Below are positions 10,187 through 21,412 of a DNA stretch of 64,000 nucleotides, in pieces (positions within the stretch are counted from its first letter, which is position 1; the number at the start of each line of letters is the position of its first letter). This DNA is from Chamaecyparis obtusa (taxonomy: Eukaryota; Streptophyta; Pinopsida; Cupressales; Cupressaceae): contig BSBK01000765.1 in NCBI GenBank assembly GCA_027943335.1, positions 317,001-381,000 on the forward strand, in the 5' to 3' direction. Position numbers and translations under genes: made by a program. A model generated the notes under the pieces. That model saw only the letters and a list, made by a program, of their open reading frames with translations, was not told the origin of the DNA and searched no databases.

Positions 10187-12076
10187 ATGAATAGTTCTCA
10201 TCTTGTTTCAAACCAAATGGATAACCAAGAAATGACCCAGCCTAGAAGGTTATGTTTTATCAAGATGGATAAAGCTTTAAGTTGCGATCACATTCATGGA
10301 TCCCGAAATTCTTTCCCTAGTGAGCTCATTGATTTGTTTCCAATGTTTGATGATCAGTCAAATTCAGCATTAGAACATGTTCTAGCATTCTTCAAATTTG
10401 TTGTAAAATATCAGATTTATGAGGAAGATGTTAGCATGATGTTTTTTGGGAGATCCCTCAAAGGGGTCACAGTTGATTGGTATTTAAGTTTATCCCCAAA
10501 ATGCATCTCCTCATTGATTGATTTCAAATGGTTGTTCTTAAAAGAAGTTGTTGATGATAGTGAATGGAATAAGTTAGTAAAGGATCATCACAAAGAAAAT
10601 AATATAAACAGTATTTTGAGAAATCCTATGTTTAATGATGAGAATGTTTCTCAGAATTATCAAGCCATGATAGGAGAACTTACAGATTATTGTAGTAATT
10701 AGAAATCAGAATCATTGTATACAAGGTCTTACACTTATTCAAAGATGTCTGAATTTGAAATTGAAAGTTTTTCAAGTGAAGATTTTGATGAAGATATTGA
10801 GGATGAGTTGCTTCCAGATTTGTGTGAAACAATTCATGAAAATATTCAGGACAACATTTCTCATGATTGCAGAATTTACATCAGTTGTGATTCTTTATTG
10901 AGTAAGGAAATGTAGTCTTCTTATAATAAAAATGATGAGGATTTTGATATGAATGATGTGAGTACTTCTGATCATAAAGAGGCAATGCATACAGATGAGT
11001 CAAGTTCTCCTTCACGTAGTAGTGATGAGATCTCTGATTTTTTGACAACTGAATATAATAAGTGTACACATCTATCTAATCAGCAAATGTTAGGCCTTGT
11101 TGATTTTTGTTTTGATATAGAAAATGTTCCAGAGAATTTATATGAGTGTGAATCCTTTGATGAGAATGATTAGGGTATGAGTTCTTGTGATGATCACGAG
11201 CTGGTTGTGGATACAAAATTAGATTATGGGAATATGACAGAAAGGTTCTGTTATCAACAACTCTATGCAAATACAAATGATGATGTTGTTTTCTTTTGTG
11301 CTAATGATGCTGACGAAAGTTGTTGCAATGATGGCTTTGCACAAAATGATTTGAGCCAAGAGTTTGTAGCCCCTACTCCAAACAAGAAAGAAGTTTGCAA
11401 CATCGAACAAGAAACCAAAGAGAATGAGCATGAGATCCAATATCCACTAAGCAGTGAAGAAATCTCAATATTCTTGGCTGTTGATTTTCAAAGGTGAGCC
11501 TCCAATGTGGATTCTACTTTGCAATATCCAATTGATATATGTTTTGACACTGAAAATGAGGCACATGTTCAAAATGATGAGAATAATGATTCATGTTTTC
11601 ATGAAATCTCATCATATAATATTTTTTTAGAAGAAGTGAATGAATAGTATGATAGTGTGTTGTCCTATCATGAAGATTCTAATGATGAACAAGTTTCTTG
11701 TTCAATTTCTTTTCCTTCTTTTGGTAAGTATGTTGATGATTGTGACAATGATAACGATAGTAAATTTCTTGATAAAAATGATGGTATATTGGATCAGCTA
11801 TCCTTGTTTCACAATAATGATGAAAAATTTTTGCACTTGGTTCAGGATTCAAATTGGGAGTACATCCTAGAGGAACTAAGTCACTCAATGGCTGAAGTAT
11901 CTTATAAAGATAAAACTAAGGATTCAGTTCATTCTTAGCCAAGTGAGTCCCTAGTAATGCACATGGATGTTCCATATTTCTTGGAATATGAGAATGATAG
12001 TTGTGACTGGGAAAATGTGGGCTATACCAAATACATAATTATTTTTCATCCCAGGAATGTCCACATATGTAGGTAG
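10187..12076 (+). pseudogene. gag-like gene of A1 with long acidic tail, six nonsense codons
   Basis: One reading frame of 630 codons runs from the ATG at 10187 to TAG at 12074-12076. It is interrupted only by in-frame stops at 10700, 10913, 11171, 11495, 11645 and 11936, with no frameshift. Residues about 60-125 look like a retrotransposon capsid (gag) domain: an EEDVSMMFFGRSLKG stretch followed by VDWYLSL and a FKWLFLKE helix. The rest is very rich in Asp, Glu, Ser and Asn, which is unusual for a nucleic-acid-binding gag tail. No CCHC zinc knuckle is seen. At 10700 and 10913 the R copy has CAG and TGG, so those stops arose by C-to-T type changes after duplication. Confidence 0.7.
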
Positions 12077-12363
12077 CAAAATTGTCGTGACATTTTCAGA
12101 TGGCTAGTCTAATATGGGGATGAAAATCATTTGTTTGACAGAGGTAAACAATGATTTTAGTTTTGAGGCTTTGAGCCTTTGCAAGTGATGTATATATTGT
12201 ACGGTTTCCTTTTTTTAGTTGTGCGGTTTGTTTCTTTCAGTAAGGTTCAATGTTTTTGAAAGAAAAAAAGAAGTCAGTTTTCATTTTTGAGTGGTCTACT
12301 GTACCAAATATTCATGAATTCTCTACATGCCCACAAGGGGCATGCATCCCCAAATAGAGCCAC
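12077..12363 (+). other. A1 internal 3' untranslated stretch
   Basis: This is non-coding sequence between the gag frame and the 3' LTR. A purine run (GAAAGAAAAAAAGAAG, about 12258-12273) is the best polypurine-tract candidate, but it lies about 90 bp before the LTR start instead of next to it. A near-palindrome GGGGCATGCATCCCC sits close to 12338-12352. Confidence 0.4.
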
Positions 12364-15300
12364 CATTGGTACTCATAAAAATCCATATAATTTTTAGCCC
12401 ATAGTCAGAAAGTTCTCCTAAGGCAATGTTCACTGCTTCAAAAGAACAATTTAAAAGACCTAAGTTCAAGTGCATACAAAGATAGGCCCCATTGATTTTC
12501 ATAGGATGACACTTAGGACATGTGCTCCTCACATTTCATTTGGCACATGCAATTGGTTACAACTCCAAGAATTGAATTCTGACAAGTTTTAAAGATACCC
12601 ATTTGGAGGGCAGTGCTCAAATCTGCACTTTGCATTTTGTCTGGTTTTCACTGAATGACTTACTTTGAGGGTTTGTATCTGACACCTGGATGATAGTCAT
12701 GATGAAAGGACTGTTGTGTCATATTGTAGGCATGATACTGTGTCTGCATGCCCATTTTCAGGTTCCTAAGGGTTTCAATTATTAGTTTAGCAAGCCTCTT
12801 TTGATTGCATTTTGTTCAATTTTCCTAAATGTGGGAATGCAGTTTTGAAGTTACCTACTTTGAGGTCATGCAACTTGTATCCCATCAGTGGTCATGAGGA
12901 ATTTAAGGTAAATCTATTATATAGACATGGAAATGATTCCCCCTAATGAGTTTCAGATCATGACCAATCCGATTGATTACTTTTGTTGATCAGTTCCAAG
13001 TCCAGTTTATGCATTTTTACTATGTTTTAGTTCAGGATGTTTTGGAAGCACGACTTTGAAGATTAATTCTTGATAGCGAGTTGATCTTTTGTTGAATGTA
13101 ATTGTAGCCTTGTTTTGTATGTGTGAGAGAGATCATCTATCGAGGGTTTCAGACCATCAAGGCTCCGTTTGACGTGATAGCAAGATCAGACAAAAGGTGT
13201 TCAATAATGATGAAAAGTATGGATAGAATAACTTTACAAAGTAGCCATTTTTTGAAATTTGTATCTTTTTGACAGATTGTTGTCTCTAGTTGAGGTCTAT
13301 TTTATTTCATTTCTTGCATATGATTCTTCTTCCAGATTCAGTGGCTCACCCTCAGCTCATCATTTGATATTTTTAATCCATCTCCTTCCGTGGCAGTTTG
13401 CAGTGATTTCGATTTGTGTTTGCTGGCAATTTTGAACGAGCATTTTCAAGATTTAAAATTTCATGCCCTGTTCATCTTTAGGCAAATCTTTTTGATAGGA
13501 TGATTCTCTATAATACAAAGTTTTTACTCACCAACTTTCAGCTTCCAGGGATTAATTTTTGTCAAAGATTTAATGACGTGATTAAGGGTGTTTTATTTAG
13601 ATTTGGTGTTTGGCAAAGTAATAGAAATTGAAGCTTTTTAAAGTTTCTAGTTGTCCAAAATAGATCTGGTTGTAGACTCTAGTCATTTTGGTTGTGTTTG
13701 AGGTCCGGGTGTTGGAATTTAAAATTTTTTTAGGCCGGACTCGCTTGGGGTCTAGCCTGCTTCATTGTTTTGAAGTAGAAGTTTGTTGGCTTCATTACAT
13801 AAAGCTGCTAGCAATTGATGAGTTCAAAGAGAAGGCTTGAGGATATCAAAGTGAATTAGAGGACAATGGAGTCAGCTCCAAAGATGATTGTTAACATGAG
13901 TTTCACAAGCTTCAGAAGGTGGTTTCCATAAATGATTGAAAACATTCTCTCGACTTGCACTAGAGATTGGTTTTGACAGTCATTAAAATGTATTAAACAA
14001 AAAATTATTTTGTGAGATATCATTTCTAGCAAATGCAATTAATCATTGTGAGGCCAAATTCAATAATATTATGTAACAATTAGCCTTTTTTAATTGAAGT
14101 AATTATGGTCAAATCTTTAATCGGAGACATTTTCCTAGATATAACACAAAGTATGAAAGTTTATTGAAGCAAGTGTCAAAGAAAATAAAGCTGGGAGCGG
14201 ATACCATTCAAATGTGGGCTGCAGACCGGTCTTGTGTCGTGTGAACCAAACAATAGATGGTGGAGGGAGTGTTGCATGTTTTTGATCTGCCATGCTGTGA
14301 GCATCAAGTGTGAGTTACGCATCAAGTGTGAGTTATGCATCAAGGAAAGAGGGCTGCACATGATGGCTGAAGTGGTGTGTTCCATCCTGGAGACCTGTGT
14401 GCTAAGATAATGTTGTGCGTATTCAGAGGGGTGTGCACACCATTTCTCATGGAAAGTATGCAATGCCCATCATATTTACAGGCTTGCATAGTATTTTTGG
14501 ATGCACACAAGTACCTAGGCACAAACAAAATCTTGTTTCTAGGCATTGTGTGATTAATCCCACATACACCAAGAGGGTAATGGAAACAATGGAGCGTGTG
14601 CAGGCCTCAAGGAGGGCATGAGGTTCTTGCTCACAGGCTCGAAGAGGTAATGAAAGCATGAGGCACACGCAAGTATGGGATTGTGCATTTGGGGTTTTAA
14701 TCCCACATTTATCCAACAAAATAACTATGAGGTTTTTAAATAAAAGAATGTCTGGGTGTATTGTGAAGTGAAGAAAAGGAAAGAAAACGTATGGTTGGGC
14801 TAGTGTGCGCTATGTGGGTGTGTACTATGATGAAATTTTTGAAGGTAGAAGTTATATTTCAAAAGTGTTTAGTCCCACATTCATGATGGGTAAGAAGAAA
14901 ATTATGTTTAAATAACAAGGTACTCAATACATTAGTGTCTAAAGTGGATGCCTAGTTCGAGGTTCCTTACGCGAGCATGAAACCCAAGGTGCTCGGTAGG
15001 AAAGTGACATGGATGGTGATGAGGACAACATGCCCAACATGAAAGGTAAGTAAATTTTGACAAAGTGTGTAGGTGTTCATTGATTGCATCAGAATTCATG
15101 CCCGAGATCTAAAGGATGTCATTACCCCACAAAGAGGAAGTTGGTTGGTGAATAATCACTGCGGGGCAGTGACATGGTGACATTTGGCACCCAGTGATGT
15201 GGCGAGATGGCACAGTCAGGTGCCCGGGTGGACAATACAGGCCAATAAGAATGCAACATGTGGTAGAGGAATGTGCACTGGTCTAACTTGGTGATGAGGT

Positions 15301-16641
15301 GTTGATCGAGACAATTAGATAGTGACACGTGGCATGTGGGTCCCACAGTAAATGAAATGTCTGCACAAAGGAATTAAAACAAATTATATAGTTTGGACTG
15401 AATAGTAAATTCCAAAATTTAGAATGACTGCAGGCTGCTCATGGAAATGTTGCCTAAGAACTCATTTTTTATCAAAATATATGAGTATAATATATTTTCA
15501 GAAACGGGAGAAGACAAGGAATGAAATGGTGATAGCTAAAATCAGATTTGTTAAAGTTGGTGAGTGTAGTAATGGACTTTATATGCTGGGATTAGATTTG
15601 GGTAAGGAATATATATTTTAGAGAGATATGTTCTGGATTGAAATTGTATTAGATTTGTCTAAGATATTTTTGATAGTCTTAGGGTAGACCGTGTTGCCCT
15701 AAAAAGGCCCTAAATGGTCCTAAGCTTGTTGCAATCCTATATATGGATTTCCAAGACCATTTACAGAGGCTGCTGGATTTCTGGTTTACCAGGTTACATC
15801 ATGAACCTTCAGTCAAAGAGTAGGATGTGTTTTGTCCATTCTATATCAGAAAAGAGTAGAAAGTTGCAAATCTTTTGGATATTGTCTTAGTGGCTTTGAA
15901 TCTTCAAGAACCGTGTACATAAAGGCTTAGATCCTCATTCTTAATTCAAGTTTGCAGTTCTATTTCTCTCCATTTGTGTCAAGTTTTATGGGTTTTGAAT
16001 GTTATGATTCTTTGTATGGAGTTTATCTATGCATGTGTTACCTGTCTTCAGTTCTGGTTTAAATCAGATTAAGTTATGCTCTAGATGAAACACGAATTCA
16101 TGGGGTATGCATAGGGATTTCTATAAGCGGTATGGTTCTGGGTATTTTCATTTATGACTTGGTTCTTTAATGAAATGATAGTAATTAGTCTTTGTATTTA
16201 CAATGTACTAGATGATTTACCTAATGGATAAGGCACTGATCTGAAACAAGTAAACTCTATGCTAATACATGTCTGGATAGGATGTGTTGTATTCTGCAAA
16301 AGTAAAATCAAAATCCTTTCTAACCATTTAGTTTTATATATTTAGGCCTCAATTATTTCATAATAATCGAGAATCAACAGATGAGTGTTTACCATCTGGT
16401 ATTTCCTTATCATTATGTCCATTGTTGAATCTAGTTTGAAAGTTGTAAAAGTGTTATATAATCAGTAGATTCGGTGCACCCACCTTGGTTCTATAGAGCT
16501 AGAAGTGAAGAGGGCAGTCTTGTCCCTTTAGTTGGTCCAGTTATCTATAGATTTCCCTATATTTGGAACTAACCCCTCCTTAAAATCAATTTTAGGTATA
16601 TTGGTGTCTCATGGAGTATAAAATCTTTTGTAGAACCAATA
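12364..16641 (+). repeat. 3' LTR of A1 (4.3 kb)
   Basis: It begins ATTGGTACTCATAAAAATCC, aligned to the 5' LTR start, and ends CCAATA directly before the GGCCC target duplication. It carries two tandem 18-bp units (14301-14336) shared with the R 3' LTR but single in the R 5' LTR. By eye it differs from its own 5' LTR more than from the matching R 3' LTR. Confidence 0.8.
14301..14345. repeat. 18-bp minisatellite in A1 3' LTR
   Basis: Two units of GCATCAAGTGTGAGTTAY are followed by a partial third unit. The same expansion is found at 47998-48042. The R 5' LTR (43658-43675) has one unit. Confidence 0.85.
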
Positions 16642-19600
16642 GGCCCATCTCCGTCTGTGGTCGTTTTGAGTTAGGATTTGGTTGGGATGTCCCTCAAAAC
16701 CCCAAGTTATGCTTTCTTGGGCAATTAGATATTTGATGTGAGGCCTTGGCCTTGTGTTCTGAGTTCTAGGCAGCAAGTATATTTTTATTTTTTATTTTTT
16801 ATGCTACTGTTTGTCTGCTGGTTATGGGTTAATAGTTAACAATATTTTATCTCTTCCAGTGTTTCTTCTTGTTGGGGTTCTAAACCCCCCTCCAAATCTA
16901 TTTGTTAAAGGGTTATAGGGCCACTTCAAAGCTTGGTTTTGCCTTAATCCAAAAACATAGTGTAATTATAATTTAAAATATATATTTTCAAAAGTTATCA
17001 TGTATTCGAAGTAAGATTACACAAAAATTAATTAAATCTAAATTTTTATTTTTTTTAAATTTATTTATTAGCATGCAATTTTGTTGATGGAATTGATGGA
17101 TTTGTTGATGCAATTTTGTTGATAGGTTTTTGGGGTAGTTTCTCCTTGTATCCCTATTGTGTGTGACTCTATGTTGATATGCTAGAGCCAAAAATTCTCT
17201 CTCATTGGGTGGGTGTGGCATTGGATCCTCCATTGCCAGAGGGTCTTCCTATTTTGCCTTGCTCTAGGATTTTGTTGGGGATTTTTTTATGGGGATTTTG
17301 AAGGCATTCAGGAGGACTATTTCCTATAGATATTTTCCTTCCCGAGTGTGGTTTCCATGGGGATAGGCTTGTCTAGCTTTGTGCATTTGTGTGTGGCTTA
17401 TCTTAATCACCTTCGTATCAGTTGTGGAATACCGATTTGTGGTGCACACAGGTTTCCCCTCTTGTTCATGCTTCTCCTTTTTGTTCATGATGCTTCTCTT
17501 CCTTAGTTGGTTTGTTGGATTGTGCCTTGGTGATTTGGGTCTTGTGGATGGCCCTCTTCATGTTGTCTCTTGTATTGGAGTTTATTTTTGTAGGCTCTTT
17601 TTGTGCCTCCCTTCCCTATTTGTGAGGGTTTAGTTCAACTTTTTTATCTGGGCTTCTCGTTCAAGATTTTGGGCCTTATGCCACCAGTGTTGAGGGTCTT
17701 GGTGGTTTTATGTCTTTTCTGATGTAGGTATTACATCTAAGAAGACACTCATTTATTTATTTTTATGTTGTGGCTGACATCTCCATTTTGTGGTGGAGAT
17801 CCCTACTGAGGTGGGGTTTCATTCTAACGCTCAATGATAGTTTAAGGTTACTCTCCTTCTTCTCTCTTCTTTCCCTCTTCCTAGATTGAGGTGAAAGTTC
17901 CTATTGAGATGGAGCCTTGACCTATTGAGGTGGCTTGTTGTTAGATGAAAGATGTGGGAAGGGGCAGTTGGTGGTATTCTCTATCACTTGGTTATATGGA
18001 GGTTGGATGGAATATGCCTAATTTTTTTGTTCAACTTTTCTTATCTCAGCTTTTCCTATTGGGTCAGTTCCTCACCTTTGTAGGTATCAATGAGTATTTT
18101 TTAGGAATAACCCCGAGACATAAATGAGAGGGAGGGTGAATTAGTTACCTACAAGATTCAATTCTTTATCCAATTAAGTACATAATAACATTAAGCACAT
18201 ACACAATAAGATATAACTTAACACAACATTATTTTGGTTATGGAGAAACCCAAATAGGTATAAACCCTAGTAGGAATTAGCACCCACTATAAAATGCACC
18301 AGAGTATAATGATCCATGTTAGAAGATCTTACAATCGTATTAGGAGTTGATATTTACAATGCATGAAGTAGAGTGACCTATTTAAAGGTTAGACCAACCC
18401 TGTTAGGAGTCTTTTGTAAATAACCTTGTTAGGGGTGAGAACACACTGGCTAGGAGAACACTTCTCAGAAAGTGAAGGCTGCAACCTTCTACACAATAGA
18501 TACACACTATATCTAGATCTTGGTGAACTATGAATTGGACCTGCTGTCTTGATCAGTTCCAATGGATAGCATACACTCTCTACTTCTTCACATATAGCTT
18601 TACTGGCCCAACACTTTGCACTTAGGTGGGAAACTATTCACATTCATTTTATTTGGGCTTCTCCTTCGAGTTTTTGGGCCTTATGCCACCGGTGTGGAGG
18701 GTCTTGGTGATTTTATGTCTTTTCCAATGTAGGTGTTATACCTAAGAAGACCCTCATTTGTTTGTTTGGCTATTGTGGCTGGCAATTCCATGATGTGGTG
18801 AAAATCCCTATTGAGGTGGGGTTTCATTCTAAGGCTCAGTGGTAGTTGAAGGTTACTCTTCTTCTTCTCTCTTCATCCCCTCTTCCTATTGAGGTAAAAG
18901 TTCCTATTGAGATGGAGGCTTGACCTATTAAGCTGGCTTTTTGCTAGATGAAAGAGGTTGGAAGGGCTAGTTGGTGGTCTTCCCTACTACTTGGTTGTAT
19001 GGAGGATGGCTAGAATATGCTTGAGTTTTCTGTTTGAACTTTCCTTCTCTCATCTTTTACTATTGATTCGGGTTTCTCACATTTGTAGGTGTAGAAGATT
19101 ATTATCTCTAGGCTCGATATTTATTAGATGGATTGTTATTTTCCAAGGAACCTTTCTTGTATCTTCTTTCTTTTGGTAGGATTTCACTTGGAGGTTTGGG
19201 GAGCCTTCCCGAACCCCACTTTTCTAATGAAGGTTAAGGGAGCCTCTCAACACCCTAATGTCAAGGTATAGATGAAGCTTAATCTATTCATGTATTTAAG
19301 CTTCTTTTTTCTTCTAAATTATGGTTTGGTGCTACAGAAGGTTATGGTTCAGGGAATCCTTCAAATCCCCATGATGGTTCTAGGTCTAAGGTTGAAACCC
19401 ATGTTTTCTTCAGTTGGCTCTTTTTCATGCTTTTCTTTCATGTTTGGTTGGATGCTGACAATTTTTAAGGGCCCATATCTGTTTGTAGTTGTTTTGAGTT
19501 AGGATTGGATTGGGATGTCCCTCAAAACCCCAAGTTATCCTTTCTTAGGCAATTGGCTATTTGATGTGACACCTTGGCCTTGTGTTATGCGTTTTGGGTA

Positions 19601-21412
19601 GCTGGTATATTTTTAGTTTTTATTTTTCTACTATTGTTTCTCTAATAGTTATCAGCTACTAGTTAGTAATGTTTTATCTCTCGTAGTGTTTCTTATGGTT
19701 GGGGTTCTAGACTCGACCCCTCAAATATATTTGTAAAGGGTTCTGAGGCCTCTTCAAAACATGGTTTTACCTTAACCCCAAAACATAGTGTAATTATAAT
19801 ATAAAATATATATTTTCAAAAGTTATCATGTATTGAAAGTAAGATTACAAATAAATTAATTAAATCTAAATTTAATTTTTTACTATTTTTATTTATTAGT
19901 AGGAAATTTTGTTGATGGGATTGATGGAATTGATGGATTTGTTGATGCAATTTTGTTGACAGCTTTTTGGGATAGTTTCTCCTTGTATCCCTATTTTGTG
20001 TGACTCTATGTTGCTATTCTAGAGAAAGAAATTATCTCTCATTGGGTGGGCATGGGATTGGATCCTGCATTGCCAGAGGGTCTTCCTATTTTACCCTTCT
20101 CTGGGATTTTGTTGAGGATTTTTTATGGGGATTTTGAGGGCGTTTAGGAGGACTATTTCCTTTAGATATTCTCTTTCCTAGGTGTGGTTTCTATGAGGCT
20201 AGGCTTTTATGGCTTTGTGCATTGGTGTGTGTCTTGTCTTCATCGCCTCCCTATCACTTGTGGAATGCCGATTTGTCATGCACATAGGTTTCCCCTCTTG
20301 TTCGTGATTCTCCTTTTCATTCATGATGCTTATCTGCCTTAGTTGGTTTGTTGGCTTGTGCCTTGGTGATTTGGGTCTTGTAGATGACCCTCTTCATGTT
20401 GTCTCTTGTATTGGAGTTCATTTTGGTAGGATCTTTTTGTGCCTCCCTTCCTTATTTGTCAGGGTTCAATTCAGTTTTTTTATCTGCTCTTCTCCTTCGA
20501 GTTTTTGGGCCTTATGCCACTAGTGTGTATGGTCTTGGTGTTTTTATGTCTTTTTTGATGTAGGTGTTACATCTAAGAAGACACTCATTTGTTTTTTTGC
20601 ATGTTGTGGCCGACAAATCCATGTTGTGGTGCAGATCCCTATTTAAGTAGGGTTTCATTCTAAGGCTCAATGACAGTTGAAGGTTACTTTACGTCTTCTC
20701 TCTTCTTCCCCTCTTCCTAGATTGAAGTGAAAGTTCCTATTGAGATGGAGGCTTGACCTATTGAAGTGGCTTGTTGCTAGATGAAAGATGTGGGAAGGCG
20801 TAGTTGGTGGTATTCTCTATTACTTGGTTGTATAGAGGCTGGCTGGAATATGCCTAAGTTTTTTGTTTAACTTTCCTTATCTTAGCTTTTCCTATTGAGT
20901 TGGGTTCCTCACCTTTGTAGGTGTCGAGGAGAATTGTTGCTAGGCTAGGTCTTTATTGGAAGTATTTTTATTTTCAAGGGAACTTTTCTTGTACCTTCTT
21001 TCTTTTGGCAGTATTTTTCCTGGTAGTTTGGGTATCATTCCAAAACCTTGTTTATCTAATGAAGGTTAAGGGAGCCTTTCAAAACCCTAATGTCATGGTG
21101 GAGTTGAAGCTTAATCTATTCATGTAATAAAGCTTGTTTTTTTTTAATTATGGTTTTTTTTCTACTAGGGGGAATGGTCTTTCCATCATAGAATAAGGTT
21201 ATGTTTCAAGGAATCCCTTAAATCCTAATAATGGTTTTAGCTCCTAGGTTAAAACCCAAGTTTTCGTCAGTGAGTTCTTTTTCATGCTTTTGCTTCATGT
21301 TTGGGTGGATGCTGACAATTTTCAAGGGACAATCTCTGTGTATGGTTGTTTTGAGTTAGGATTGGGTTGGGGTGTCCCTCAAAACCCCAAGTTATCCTTT
21401 CTTGGGTGATTA
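16642..21412. repeat. B repeat units (end of unit 1, unit 2, unit 3), L copy
   Basis: B is a T-rich repeat of about 1.75 kb present as direct copies. Each unit opens with a TTTTTGGGGTAGTTTCTCC-like motif: 17127 for unit 2 and 19964 for unit 3. Each closes with GGGCCCATCTC...CCTCAAAACCCCAAGTTAT. The unit start is preceded by short TTGTTGATGGAATTGATGG repeats. Forward open frames in B are short, hydrophobic and T-driven, and are not conserved in length. I see no coding gene, no LTR ends and no target duplication, so the class stays open. Confidence 0.7.
18105..18645. repeat. Foreign block inside B unit 2, L copy
   Basis: Unit 2 (2.8 kb) is longer than the others because the segment at 17640-18100 recurs at 18650-19060, with this block between the two. 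The block begins CCCGAGACATAAATGAGAGG and contains no long open frame. It is shared with R (51826-52245), where about 110 bp at its left end are missing. It is probably a fragment of another transposable element. Confidence 0.5.

Larger units (their letters stand above)
5117..16641 (+). mobile_element. Non-autonomous gag-only LTR retrotransposon A, copy A1
   Basis: This is a complete insertion of 11.5 kb. Flanking GGCCC repeats (5112-5116 and 16642-16646) are the 5-bp target duplication. The host B repeat rejoins across the element: CAATTTTCAAGGGCCC on the left continues as GGCCCATCTC on the right. The long terminal repeats are 5117-9433 and 12364-16641. The 2.9 kb internal part holds primer-binding sites and one gag-like frame. 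No protease, reverse transcriptase, RNase H or integrase is seen. The element ends are TATTGG...CCAATA outside and CCAACA at the inner LTR end, suggesting TGTTGG...CCAACA originally. The build resembles the TR-GAG/LARD class of gag-only or large non-autonomous elements. Confidence 0.8.

Noticed and set aside
12257..12273. Purine run as polypurine tract of A1
   Set aside because: It is about 90 bp away from the 3' LTR start; a true tract should adjoin it. Kept only as a weak candidate.
17379..17633. Hydrophobic ORFs in the B repeats that resemble membrane proteins
   Set aside because: They arise from T-rich sequence, vary in length between copies, and lack conserved starts and stops.
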